From Clostridia bacterium (GTDB lineage: Bacteria; Bacillota; Clostridia; Oscillospirales; Acutalibacteraceae), in NCBI GenBank assembly GCA_017465465.1, contig JAFTWE010000002.1:62001-126000 (forward strand): a DNA stretch of 64,000 nucleotides, written 5' to 3'. Of the stretch, positions 7,528-16,440 are shown piece after piece. The notes beneath the pieces were generated by a model that had not been told where the DNA came from, made no database searches, and saw only the letters and a program-made list of their open reading frames with translations. How positions within the stretch are numbered: position 1 is the stretch's first letter; every line of letters starts with the position of its first letter. A program made the position numbers and the translations under genes.

Positions 7528-9630
7528 ATGAAAAAACAGCACGACTTTTTTGATGTATATTATCAGGGCGGAGATGTGCCCGAATTTTGTTACAGAAGCG
7601 GTAAAATGGTGTATCAGGAGGCGTTTCAGGGCGGCTCACTGATTACTTTGGGTTATAACAGCGCAGGATATCCGCTGAATCTTCGCAAAAATGAAAAAGT
7701 AGGGGTAAATATCAGAAAATTCTGTGAGCCTTTTGCTTTTAACATTGAGCTTGACGGTCAGAGTGTTGACTTTGGTCTTGAGCTTGTTGATTTTAAAACT
7801 GAAAAAATTGAAACAAATCTTAAAGCAACTCTTGTTCTGAAAAGCACAATCAAGCCTGTTTTGGTTAAGGTGCACACTCTTCTTGACGGCACACAGATGT
7901 TTTCAAGGTATATTGAGATTGAAAACCTTTCTGATAATAACATAAACCTTAGCAGGCTGAGTATATTAAGCGGCGCTTTGGAGGAGTTTGAAGCGGCAGG
8001 GGATAACACCTATTCAATCGGTTATTTTGATAATGACGAATGGGGAAATGAAGGCGATTTTTCCTGGCACAAGCTTCAGCCCGATGTAACCTGCATTGAC
8101 TCCCGCTTCGGCCGTGACCGATTCAGACATCCGCTGATTTTTATAAGAAACAATGAATCCGGTAAAATCTGGTTTTCACAGCTTGCCTGGACAGGAGGCT
8201 GCAGATTTACCGTTGATTATAATTCAAAGCCGCGCAAAGAGGATAAATACCTCTCCTTCAAGGCAGAAATTAAGGCTCATAACCCGATGTATGTGTTAAG
8301 GCCTCACGAAACCTTTGTGTCACCTGAGGTATATATGGGCATTGTTCAGGGTGACCTTGACTTTGCCGTTAATGAAATGCACGCCCACATCAGAAAGTCT
8401 GTGCTTACCGCCCCTTGGGATTCTATGATTGGCTGCGGAATGGGCGCCGACCACGATATGACTGTGGAAACCTCAAAGTCATGTATCCGCCAGTTTAAAG
8501 AAATGGGCGGTGAAGTGTTTATTATTGACGCAGGCTGGGAATGCCCTCCGGGTAAAGAAACTGAGTGGGGACCGTATAACGGCAGAAACAACCCTGATAA
8601 AGACAGATACCCCAACGGAATTAAAGAGCTTTCTGACTATTGCCACGAAATGGGTATGAAGTTTGCTCTTTGGATTGAAATTGAGCGTATGGGTAATATG
8701 TGTGACGGGTATAAAGACCACCCGGAATTCCGTTCAAGTGATGTTTTCGGCAATCACAACAGTAACGGTGACCTTGATTTTTCAATTCCTGAAGCGGCAC
8801 AGTGGGCTGAAAATGAGCTTGCAAGAATGATTGAGGAATATAACCTTGACCTTTTGAGAATTGACAGCAATTTCTCTTATCCGTATGCTTTCTTTAATAT
8901 GGCAGACACAGGCTCAGGGGTAAAAGAATGTGTTTCTCTTCGCCATTTTAACGGCGTTTATAATATGTATCAGAATCTTAAAAAGAGATTCCCTGATGTT
9001 GTGTTTGAAAACTGCGCAGGCGGCGGCGGAAGAACAGATTTGGGTATGATGAAAGCCTTTAACCACACCTGGGTTTCTGACTGTCAGGTTGAGCCACAGT
9101 CGATAATTATTACAAACGGAATGACTATGGCATTGCCTCCCGAAAGAGTTGACCGACTTTTTGCAGGTATGAACTGCCAGAGCGTAGGCGAGTTTGAGGC
9201 ACATCTGAGAAACACAATGCTTACCCACATGTCGCTGAATGTTTTCTCACCCTGCGACGGTGAAATAAATCAGGAGCAAATGGAATTTGTCCGTCACAGC
9301 ACGGATATTTACAAGAGCTTTATAAGACCGTTTTTGAGTGAGGCTTTGGTTTATCATCATACTCCCGAAGCAAGAAATGGCAATGAAACCGTTCTTGAAA
9401 TTTCATCTCCTGATAAATCAAGAGGAGCCGCAACGGCGGTCACGCTGAAATCAGCGGCGGAATTCACCTTAAGGCTTAAGGGTGCAGATGCTTCAAAAAT
9501 GTATAAGGTTACTCTTGATAATAACAGAGAGAGCTTTGTAATATCAGGCAGAGAGCTTCGCCAAAACGGAGTTTTGATTGAAGTTCCGTCTTCCCTTTCA
9601 TCAGAGCTTGTTCTTTATGAAGAGATATAA
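7528..9630 (+). CDS. GH36 alpha-galactosidase-like glycoside hydrolase
   Basis: A 700-residue cytosolic GH36-family enzyme (beta-sandwich, TIM barrel and C-terminal sheet), which releases alpha-linked galactose or related sugars. The barrel is marked by IDAGWE, ALWIEIERM, the nucleophile segment LLRIDSN (D446) and ENCAGGGGR followed by WVSDCQ (D518, acid/base). In classical alpha-galactosidases the nucleophile motif is K-W-D; here it is R-I-D, and the acid/base segment lacks the usual D-N/T after SD. A neighbouring substrate such as alpha-GalNAc or another alpha-sugar is therefore possible. Operonic with the MFS transporter. Confidence 0.85.
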   Translation: MKKQHDFFDVYYQGGDVPEFCYRSGKMVYQEAFQGGSLITLGYNSAGYPLNLRKNEKVGVNIRKFCEPFAFNIELDGQSVDFGLELVDFKTEKIETNLKATLVLKSTIKPVLVKVHTLLDGTQMFSRYIEIENLSDNNINLSRLSILSGALEEFEAAGDNTYSIGYFDNDEWGNEGDFSWHKLQPDVTCIDSRFGRDRFRHPLIFIRNNESGKIWFSQLAWTGGCRFTVDYNSKPRKEDKYLSFKAEIKAHNPMYVLRPHETFVSPEVYMGIVQGDLDFAVNEMHAHIRKSVLTAPWDSMIGCGMGADHDMTVETSKSCIRQFKEMGGEVFIIDAGWECPPGKETEWGPYNGRNNPDKDRYPNGIKELSDYCHEMGMKFALWIEIERMGNMCDGYKDHPEFRSSDVFGNHNSNGDLDFSIPEAAQWAENELARMIEEYNLDLLRIDSNFSYPYAFFNMADTGSGVKECVSLRHFNGVYNMYQNLKKRFPDVVFENCAGGGGRTDLGMMKAFNHTWVSDCQVEPQSIIITNGMTMALPPERVDRLFAGMNCQSVGEFEAHLRNTMLTHMSLNVFSPCDGEINQEQMEFVRHSTDIYKSFIRPFLSEALVYHHTPEARNGNETVLEISSPDKSRGAATAVTLKSAAEFTLRLKGADASKMYKVTLDNNRESFVISGRELRQNGVLIEVPSSLSSELVLYEEI

Positions 9631-9634
9631 AAAA

Positions 9635-9668
9635 TGCGAGCTACAAAATCTGTAGCTCGCAAAAATTT
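9635..9668 (+). terminator. Terminator after the GH36 gene
   Basis: Perfect 11-bp stem TGCGAGCTACA / TGTAGCTCGCA followed by AAAAATTTTG. It separates the GH36 message from the convergent 5S rRNA gene. Confidence 0.8.
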
Positions 9669-9682
9669 TGCCCATAAACAAG

Positions 9683-9708
9683 AAAACAGCCACCCTATTG
9701 GGCGACTG
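9683..9708 (-). terminator. Terminator of the 5S rRNA gene
   Basis: Minus strand CAGTCGCCC-AATA-GGGTGGCTG, a nine-pair stem with wobble pairs, followed by TTTTC. It starts about 12 bases after the 5S 3' end. Confidence 0.75.
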
Positions 9709-9719
9709 AATTCAGTTAT

Positions 9720-9835
9720 GTTGGCGTTGACCTATCTTCCCGGGCGGCTGCCCGCCAAGTATTTTCGGCACTGATGAGCTTAACTACCGTGTTCGGGATG
9801 GGAACGGGTGGACCCTCATCGTCATTAACACCAAC
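9720..9835 (-). rRNA. rrf: 5S ribosomal RNA, orphan copy
   Basis: 116-nt 5S rRNA on the minus strand. The ends pair (GTTGGTGTT with AACGCCAAC), and the conserved core CCCATCCCGAACACGG and loop GAAGATAGGTCA-type 3' arm are present. No 16S or 23S gene lies nearby: the flanking genes are GH36 and a flavin reductase, and it has its own promoter and terminator. It is therefore a stand-alone 5S gene. Confidence 0.95.
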
Positions 9836-9873
9836 TACTCGGAACGGTGGTCCGTTCCGTAAAGTGCTTGTAT

Positions 9874-9902
9874 ACTATATCACAAGAAAATGGGTTTGTC
9901 AA
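9874..9902 (-). promoter_or_regulatory. Promoter of the 5S rRNA gene
   Basis: Minus-strand TTGACA (9897-9902), 17-bp spacer ending TTTTCTTGTGA, TATAGT (9874-9879) with an extended TG. The start of transcription should lie near 9866, about 30 bases before the mature 5S. The leader holds a small hairpin, CGGAAC/GTTCCG. Confidence 0.9.
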
Positions 9903-9920
9903 CACTTTTTTGAAATTTTT

Positions 9921-10421
9921 TTAATCTTTTTTCAAAACTTTTATAATTTCACCCACATAAGTTGTGTGGAAGTCGTTTGCCTTGTAATTATCGGTGATAA
10001 TTGACTTATCCAAGAAGCAATCAGGGGTCATATCCTGAGAATAAAGCTTTTTGCAAAGAAGAACAAGATTTGCCTGCTCCAAGTAAGCTGTGCCGTTTTC
10101 AAAAACAGGTGTAATTCCTGCTTCTTTGGATTTGTCAATATCTCTGCCTGACTTTGCTCCGCAAACGCGAAGAGCGCCTTTGTAGCTGTCATCAAAAAAT
10201 GAAAGGGTAAAATATTCGCTGTTATCAATAAATTCTTTGGTGTATCTCTGAGGGCGAACAAAAACAAATGCAACATCCTTGCCCCAAAGCTCACCGATTC
10301 CGCCCCAGCTGACTGTCATAGTGTTCCAGCCGTCAGCACTGCCTGCTGTGAGAAGCGCCCAATCCTCCGAGATGAGCTTAATTGCATTTTTGTCTATTTC
10401 TCTTGGTGAAATTTCTCTCAT
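9921..10421 (-). CDS. Flavin reductase family protein
   Basis: A 166-residue flavin-binding split-barrel protein of the flavin reductase/flavoredoxin family. Family signs are NTMTVSWGGIGELWGK near the FMN-phosphate site, FVFVRPQRYT and SGRDIDK. Such proteins bind FMN and pass electrons from NAD(P)H or ferredoxin; the partner here is unknown. It is a single gene behind guaB, separated from it by a terminator, so it is probably transcribed on its own. The ribosome site is AAAGGAG. The call is firm for the family, not for the electron partner. Confidence 0.85.
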   Translation of the reverse strand: MREISPREIDKNAIKLISEDWALLTAGSADGWNTMTVSWGGIGELWGKDVAFVFVRPQRYTKEFIDNSEYFTLSFFDDSYKGALRVCGAKSGRDIDKSKEAGITPVFENGTAYLEQANLVLLCKKLYSQDMTPDCFLDKSIITDNYKANDFHTTYVGEIIKVLKKD

Positions 10422-10463
10422 AAAAACAACTCCTTTTTAAATTTATATGATTGCTTTAAAAGA

Positions 10464-10490
10464 AAATGCCGGGATAATGCCCGGCATTTG
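10464..10490 (-). terminator. Terminator after guaB
   Basis: Hairpin AAATGCCGGG ... GCCCGGCATTT, a stem of about 10 bp with T-runs on the minus side. It ends the guaB message. Confidence 0.87.
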
Positions 10491-10497
10491 AATCTGA

Positions 10498-11988
<1,491 letters not shown>

Positions 11989-11995
11989 TTAACTT

Positions 11996-12024
11996 ATTAT
12001 ACAACAGTTTTCAAATAACTTCAA
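11996..12024 (-). promoter_or_regulatory. Promoter of guaB
   Basis: Minus strand TTGAAG (12019-12024), 17-bp spacer, TATAAT (11996-12001). The leader to the guaB ATG is only about 35 bases, which leaves no space for a riboswitch. Confidence 0.8.
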
Positions 12025-12148
12025 TATATATTTTTTGACAGAAACCAAAAAATTATTAAGAAAACCGCCTGTTTTTTGTGAATATTTTGAACAAAGCCTC
12101 AAAGAATATAGTAGGATTTTAAATCCAAATATTTTTCGGAGGCAAATT

Positions 12149-12295
12149 ATGTCAGACATTAACAACAACCAGAACAAAAAAGAACAGAACTATAATAATC
12201 AGAAAAACAATAATAACAACAACTGCCCAAGCAATAAGCAGAACAATAATCAGAACAACCAGCAGAATAAGAAGAACAATAACAACGCTTATTAA
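12149..12295 (+). CDS. 48-residue Asn/Gln-rich peptide
   Basis: A small gene with a clear ribosome site (CGGAGG, seven bases before ATG) and its own terminator. The 48-residue product is more than half Asn, with Gln and Lys next, a single Cys at position 26 and almost no hydrophobic residues. It has no signal peptide, no helix-forming stretch and no family I recognise. Small Asn-rich peptides of this sort occur in clostridial genomes, some of them spore-linked, but that is only a possible comparison. The codons are nearly all AAC or AAT, so gene length may vary by slippage. The coding call rests on the start signal, the terminator and the even codon pattern. Confidence 0.65.
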   Translation: MSDINNNQNKKEQNYNNQKNNNNNNCPSNKQNNNQNNQQNKKNNNNAY

Positions 12296-12298
12296 GCG

Positions 12299-12323
12299 AA
12301 AAGCCGTCAGAAGACGGCTTTAC
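12299..12323. terminator. Terminator between the Asn-rich peptide and subtilase genes
   Basis: AAAGCCGTC-AGAA-GACGGCTTT, a nine-bp stem between two convergent genes; it can serve both. Confidence 0.82.
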
Positions 12324-12327
12324 ATAA

Positions 12328-14091
12328 TTATCTTATCTGTGAAACAAAGTCGGTGAAAACACCGCAACGGGCAATAATTCCCGAATCATCGGAGTCAACA
12401 TCATTGTCAAAGTCAACATCGCAGGCAAAGCTGATGCTGTCGGGCACAGCTCCCCCTGCAACTGCATAATCGCAAAGCAGAGTATCACGACCGTCGCACT
12501 TGGCATCACCGTCTGTATCACCGAAAATCACAACCTCATAATCTCTGAAGGGCGCACCTGCATTGGTGAGCACTCTGATAATTGTTCCTGTGCCGTTGCC
12601 GTTGTCGGTGGGGATAACCTCATAGCTTCCGTCACTGACGGCAATGTATGCCTCAAGAGAGGTGTAGCTTTCGTCAATTCCGTAAACAAAAGAGTTTTCA
12701 TCATCAACCACCGCCGTTGTGCCTGCAAGGGCATAAAGTGTGGGCTTAGTGTTGGGGTAGCTGAGAAGATTAACCGCATTAACCAGCGGGAAGGTATAGG
12801 TCGTATCTGTTACAACAGCAGAGTTTGATGTAACGGTATCGGTGCTTGAATTTAAAAGTGAACGGCGGAATTCCTCGGGAGTGTGGTCGGGGTAGATTGA
12901 AAGATACAGCGCGGCAAGGCCTGCTATAATCGGCGTTGCCTGCGAGGTGCCGGAATAAGCCGTTACACTTGTGGTCGAGGTGCCATTGATACCTAAAATC
13001 TGATATCCCGGGGCGGCAATATTGTAATATTCAAGTGTGGGGTCATAGTTTGAAAAGTCGCAAAGCTGACCGTCTTTTCCGCTTGCCATAACACCGATAA
13101 CACAGTCAAAGGCGGCAGGGTAGCGCAAGGTAGTGCTTGCACTCTCGCTGTTATTGCTTGCACTTGCAAGCACGATAATTCCTGCATCATAAGCGGCTTC
13201 ACAGGCAGGCTGAAGAAGTGAAAAAACATCATTTGCACTTGAAGCGCTTAATGACATAGATATAATATCTGCACCGTTTGAAATTGCATAGTTGATACCA
13301 ACTACCACCGAGGGAACGGTAATTGAGTTAGCTTTTTCAGAAACCTTGATGGGCATAATCTGAGATTGTGGTGCAACGCCAATCAATGAATAATGATATC
13401 CTGCCGCACCTGCAATAATACCTGCAACATTGTTGCCGTGACCGGTGTCGGGGGAAACATCGCTTGTGTAAGTAACGGCATTGTAGCCCTTGTTGCCTGC
13501 GGAATCCTCCCATATTCTGCCGGTGTATTCTATATGGTCAACGGTAAAGCCTGAGTCAAGCACAGCAACAACCGTACCATTGCCCAATGTGTCAAACTCT
13601 TCCCACGCTGTGGGGATGTTGAGCAAATCCTCAAACCACCATTTTGTGTAAGTGTTGTAGAGGCTTCGCGGAGAGGTTACCTCTGTGGGGATTGTTATTG
13701 CATCCTCTTGCATAAGAGTGCTGGGTGTGGCAAGACCCACTCCGTCAATTTTTTTAAGCTTATTGCAAGTGCTTTCCACATCGCCGTCAAAGTAACCGAT
13801 GTAATATCCGCTTTTGGTTTTTGTGCCGTCAGTGTTTGTTTTAACGCTTGTGTCAAAAATTTTGTCAACGGGCAGCTCTTTAACCGAAGTGATACCGATT
13901 TCGGCAAGCTCTGTCGGGATATTTTGGTTGTTTAAAAAATCATTTTCATTGCCTACAGTCTGTGTGTATTCAAAAACAGCTTCACCGTCAACATATTCGC
14001 CTGTGTATTCCTGAGCTGTGGCGCAAAAGGGCATAGCCGTAAAAACAATTACGGCACACACAAAAAGCGAAAATAGTTTTTTGAAGCTCAT
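12328..14091 (-). CDS. Secreted S8 subtilase with C-terminal dockerin-like module
   Basis: A 587-residue subtilisin-like serine protease. The ATG at 14091 opens a signal peptide (cleavage likely after CATA, about 27) and has AGGAG before it, so an upstream frame extension is rejected. A propeptide of about 130 residues follows. The triad is D179 (VLDSGF), H218 (GHGNNVAG) and S383 (GTSQATP). The last 60 residues hold two D-x-D-x-D-x-x-x-D-x-x-D calcium loops (GDTDGDAKCDGRD and CDVDFDNDVDSDD), each followed by a short helix, matching the dockerin type I pattern that binds cohesins. Such a tail suggests attachment to a scaffold or surface protein, but no cohesin lies in this window. The neighbour is a divergent deacetylase. 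Confidence 0.87.
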   Translation of the reverse strand: MSFKKLFSLFVCAVIVFTAMPFCATAQEYTGEYVDGEAVFEYTQTVGNENDFLNNQNIPTELAEIGITSVKELPVDKIFDTSVKTNTDGTKTKSGYYIGYFDGDVESTCNKLKKIDGVGLATPSTLMQEDAITIPTEVTSPRSLYNTYTKWWFEDLLNIPTAWEEFDTLGNGTVVAVLDSGFTVDHIEYTGRIWEDSAGNKGYNAVTYTSDVSPDTGHGNNVAGIIAGAAGYHYSLIGVAPQSQIMPIKVSEKANSITVPSVVVGINYAISNGADIISMSLSASSANDVFSLLQPACEAAYDAGIIVLASASNNSESASTTLRYPAAFDCVIGVMASGKDGQLCDFSNYDPTLEYYNIAAPGYQILGINGTSTTSVTAYSGTSQATPIIAGLAALYLSIYPDHTPEEFRRSLLNSSTDTVTSNSAVVTDTTYTFPLVNAVNLLSYPNTKPTLYALAGTTAVVDDENSFVYGIDESYTSLEAYIAVSDGSYEVIPTDNGNGTGTIIRVLTNAGAPFRDYEVVIFGDTDGDAKCDGRDTLLCDYAVAGGAVPDSISFACDVDFDNDVDSDDSGIIARCGVFTDFVSQIR

Positions 14092-14132
14092 AATGTCACT
14101 CCTGCAGGTAAAAATAATATCGGGTGATAATT

Positions 14133-15029
14133 TTGAAAAAGTTAATTTGTTTAATATTAAGTGTGTGTATTTTTGCACTCAGCGGCTGTGTTTCAGATTC
14201 AGGGAACAATCCGACTGCCCCTGATGAAAGCGGGCTTGATGCCGCCGCAACCACAAAAAAATATGACACCTTCACAGGCAAAGCTCCGCTTAAAACAGTG
14301 AGCTTTACCGTAACAGACCCTCAGAATACGAGAGGGCTTTCAACCAAAAAGATTGCACATTCCTTTGGTGTGGCATCAAAGGGAGAACCGCACGAAATAT
14401 CAAAGCAATCTCAAAAGTATTTTGAAGAAAACAATGTAAACGCAATCACTTACGACACAAGCGGTGAAAAGGTGCTGTATCTCACCTTTGACTGCGGCTA
14501 TGAAAACGGCAACACCGAAATTATTCTTGATGTGCTTAAGGAAAAGAATGTTAAGGCGGCATTTTTCTGCACGCTGATAAATATTAAATCCTCCCCCGAG
14601 CTGATGGCAAGAATTATCAACGACGGTCATATTTTAGGCAACCACTCAGCAAACCATCCTTGCTTTGATGAAATTTCAAGAGAAGAAATGGCAAAAGAGG
14701 TTGAAGAATGTGACAACTATTTAAGAGAAAAATTCGGTTACACTTCGCCTTATTTCCGCTTCCCGAAAGGGGAATATTCTCAAAGTGCGCTTGATTTGGT
14801 AAATTCAATCGGCTTTAAATGCGTGTTCTGGTCACTTGCATATAACGATTGGAACACAGACCAACAAAAGGGCGGAGATTACGCCTTTGAAACGGTAACA
14901 TCCCGTCTTCATCCCGGGGCGATAATTCTGCTTCACTCGGTTTCTTCCGATAATGCTCAGGCAATGGGAAGAATCATTGATTATGCCCGCGAACAAGGCT
15001 ACGAATTCAAAACCTTAAATGACCTCTGA
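14133..15029 (+). CDS. Polysaccharide deacetylase lipoprotein (NodB domain, PdaA-like)
   Basis: A carbohydrate esterase 4 (NodB) protein of about 298 residues that removes N-acetyl groups from peptidoglycan or another glycan outside the cell. The start taken is TTG at 14133, with GGTGAT before it, giving a lipoprotein signal ending ALSGC. Motifs are TFDCGYE (metal Asp), H-x3-H in LGNHSANH, FRFPKGEYS and LLHS. The pattern is like PdaA, the delta-lactam de-N-acetylase of spore cortex, though the role is inferred. The divergent subtilase gene starts only 41 bases away, so the two promoters must overlap each other's coding start. Confidence 0.85.
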   Translation: MKKLICLILSVCIFALSGCVSDSGNNPTAPDESGLDAAATTKKYDTFTGKAPLKTVSFTVTDPQNTRGLSTKKIAHSFGVASKGEPHEISKQSQKYFEENNVNAITYDTSGEKVLYLTFDCGYENGNTEIILDVLKEKNVKAAFFCTLINIKSSPELMARIINDGHILGNHSANHPCFDEISREEMAKEVEECDNYLREKFGYTSPYFRFPKGEYSQSALDLVNSIGFKCVFWSLAYNDWNTDQQKGGDYAFETVTSRLHPGAIILLHSVSSDNAQAMGRIIDYAREQGYEFKTLNDL

Positions 15030-15096
15030 TACCATTTTAGCACAAATTAAAATTGAATACAATATAAATTTACCATAGGCAATTTGTGGCAAATAA

Positions 15097-15122
15097 AAAT
15101 CTCCACCAATCGGTGGAGATTT
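15097..15122. terminator. Bidirectional terminator between pda-like gene and nrnA
   Basis: AAATCTCCACC-AATC-GGTGGAGATTT, a perfect 11-bp stem between convergent genes. It marks the end of the rimP-nrnA operon. Confidence 0.87.
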
Positions 15123-15124
15123 AA

Positions 15125-16078
15125 TCATTTCAGATATTCTTCAATATTTTTGAGGAGGGTGGCTTTGGCTTCTTCTAATGTACCTGTGAGCTGACAGCCT
15201 GCCGCTCTCGGATGTCCGCCGCCGTTCATTTTGCCGCAGATAGCCGAGGCATCAACGGGGGCGTGGGTGCGAAGTGACACCTTAAAGCTTCCGTCGGCTC
15301 GCTCACGAAGAGTTGCGCCGATAACCACCCCTTCAACCTGGCGCGAAAGGGAGGCGATTGCATCACATTCGCTCTCGTCAGAGCCGCTTTTCTTAAACAT
15401 ATCCTGTGTAACCGTAATAAGTGAGCATTTGCCGTTAAAGTGCATTTCAAGCCCCTCAAGGCAAAGGCGCTGAAGCTCAAGATATGACTTTGTTTTGGTG
15501 TCAAACATCACTGTGTTGATGTCAGAGTGAGAAGCGCCCTTTTCAATCATCTCTGCTCCCATAATCATAGTGCGGGGTGTAACATTTGAATAGCGGAAAC
15601 AGCCTGTGTCTGTTGAAAGACCTGTGTAAATGCAGTCGGCTGTTTCTTTTGTTATTTCAACGCCCAGCTCTTTTATAACCTGCAAAAGAATTTCGCAAGC
15701 CGCCGCCGCATTGGCATCAAGATATGTTCTTTTTGCGTAAAGGCGGTTAGAACCGTGGTGGTCAATGCACAAATCAACTCTGTTGCCGTAAAACTCTTCG
15801 TTTTCTTTGCCTAAAAGCTTTGTGTCTGCCACATCAACCGCAACAATAAACTCAGGCTCAAAAGCTGTTTCTTCAATGTCGTTGAAAAGGTAGCCGTATT
15901 TTGACGGAATCGGGTCGGAGCAGGAAACCCTTGCTTTTTTACCCATTGAAATCAGGCTTCGGCAAAGGGAAAATCCGCAACCGAGTGTGTCACCGTCAGG
16001 GTGAGCGTGAACAAGGATGAGAATATTGTTCTGCTCTTTTAAAATTTCCGCAACTTTTTTCGGGGAATCAATCATCAT
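15125..16078 (-). CDS. nrnA: DHH-family oligoribonuclease / pAp phosphatase
   Basis: A 317-residue NrnA, which degrades very short RNA oligomers (nanoRNA) and dephosphorylates 3'-phosphoadenosine 5'-phosphate. DHH motifs are visible: HAHPDGDT (II), VAVDVADT, the family DHHG, and a C-terminal DHHA1 domain with GGGHPRAAGC. It is the last gene of the nusA-infB operon, as is common in Firmicutes. The first ATG (16078) and a second three bases on are both possible; GAGGAA spacing slightly favours the second. It overlaps rbfA by about ten bases. Confidence 0.94.
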   Translation of the reverse strand: MMIDSPKKVAEILKEQNNILILVHAHPDGDTLGCGFSLCRSLISMGKKARVSCSDPIPSKYGYLFNDIEETAFEPEFIVAVDVADTKLLGKENEEFYGNRVDLCIDHHGSNRLYAKRTYLDANAAAACEILLQVIKELGVEITKETADCIYTGLSTDTGCFRYSNVTPRTMIMGAEMIEKGASHSDINTVMFDTKTKSYLELQRLCLEGLEMHFNGKCSLITVTQDMFKKSGSDESECDAIASLSRQVEGVVIGATLRERADGSFKVSLRTHAPVDASAICGKMNGGGHPRAAGCQLTGTLEEAKATLLKNIEEYLK

Positions 16079-16427
16079 TTTCCTCAGTCCTCAAATCGTC
16101 CATCATTTTAACGATGTTCATACCGTGCTCGATAGAATCGTCTGCGATGAATTTAATTTCGGGGGTTTTTCTTAAATGAAGCCGCTGGCCAATCTCACGG
16201 CGGATATAGCCTGTTGCGTTGGTAAGACCTTTAACAGCTTCTCTTGCAACATCATAGCCTTCAATGGCGCTGATGTAAATCTTGGCAAATGAAGCGTCAG
16301 AGCTGACTTCAACACGAACTACCGTCAGGAGCTTGTCAAGGACTCTCGGGTCCTTGAGCTCTCTGATGATTGCGATAGCTTCTCTTTTAATATCTTCAGA
16401 TATTCTGTTAATTCTGTAACCTGCCAT
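16068..16427 (-). CDS. rbfA: Ribosome-binding factor A
   Basis: A 119-residue RbfA with a KH-like fold, which binds the 30S subunit near 16S helix 1 during late maturation. The N-terminal RINRISEDIKREAIAII segment, KIYISAIEG and LHLRKTPEIKFIADDSIEHG are typical. Normal length. It lies between infB (13 bases upstream) and nrnA (overlap). Confidence 0.95.
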   Translation of the reverse strand: MAGYRINRISEDIKREAIAIIRELKDPRVLDKLLTVVRVEVSSDASFAKIYISAIEGYDVAREAVKGLTNATGYIRREIGQRLHLRKTPEIKFIADDSIEHGMNIVKMMDDLRTEENDD

Positions 16428-16440
16428 AGTTTAACCTCTG

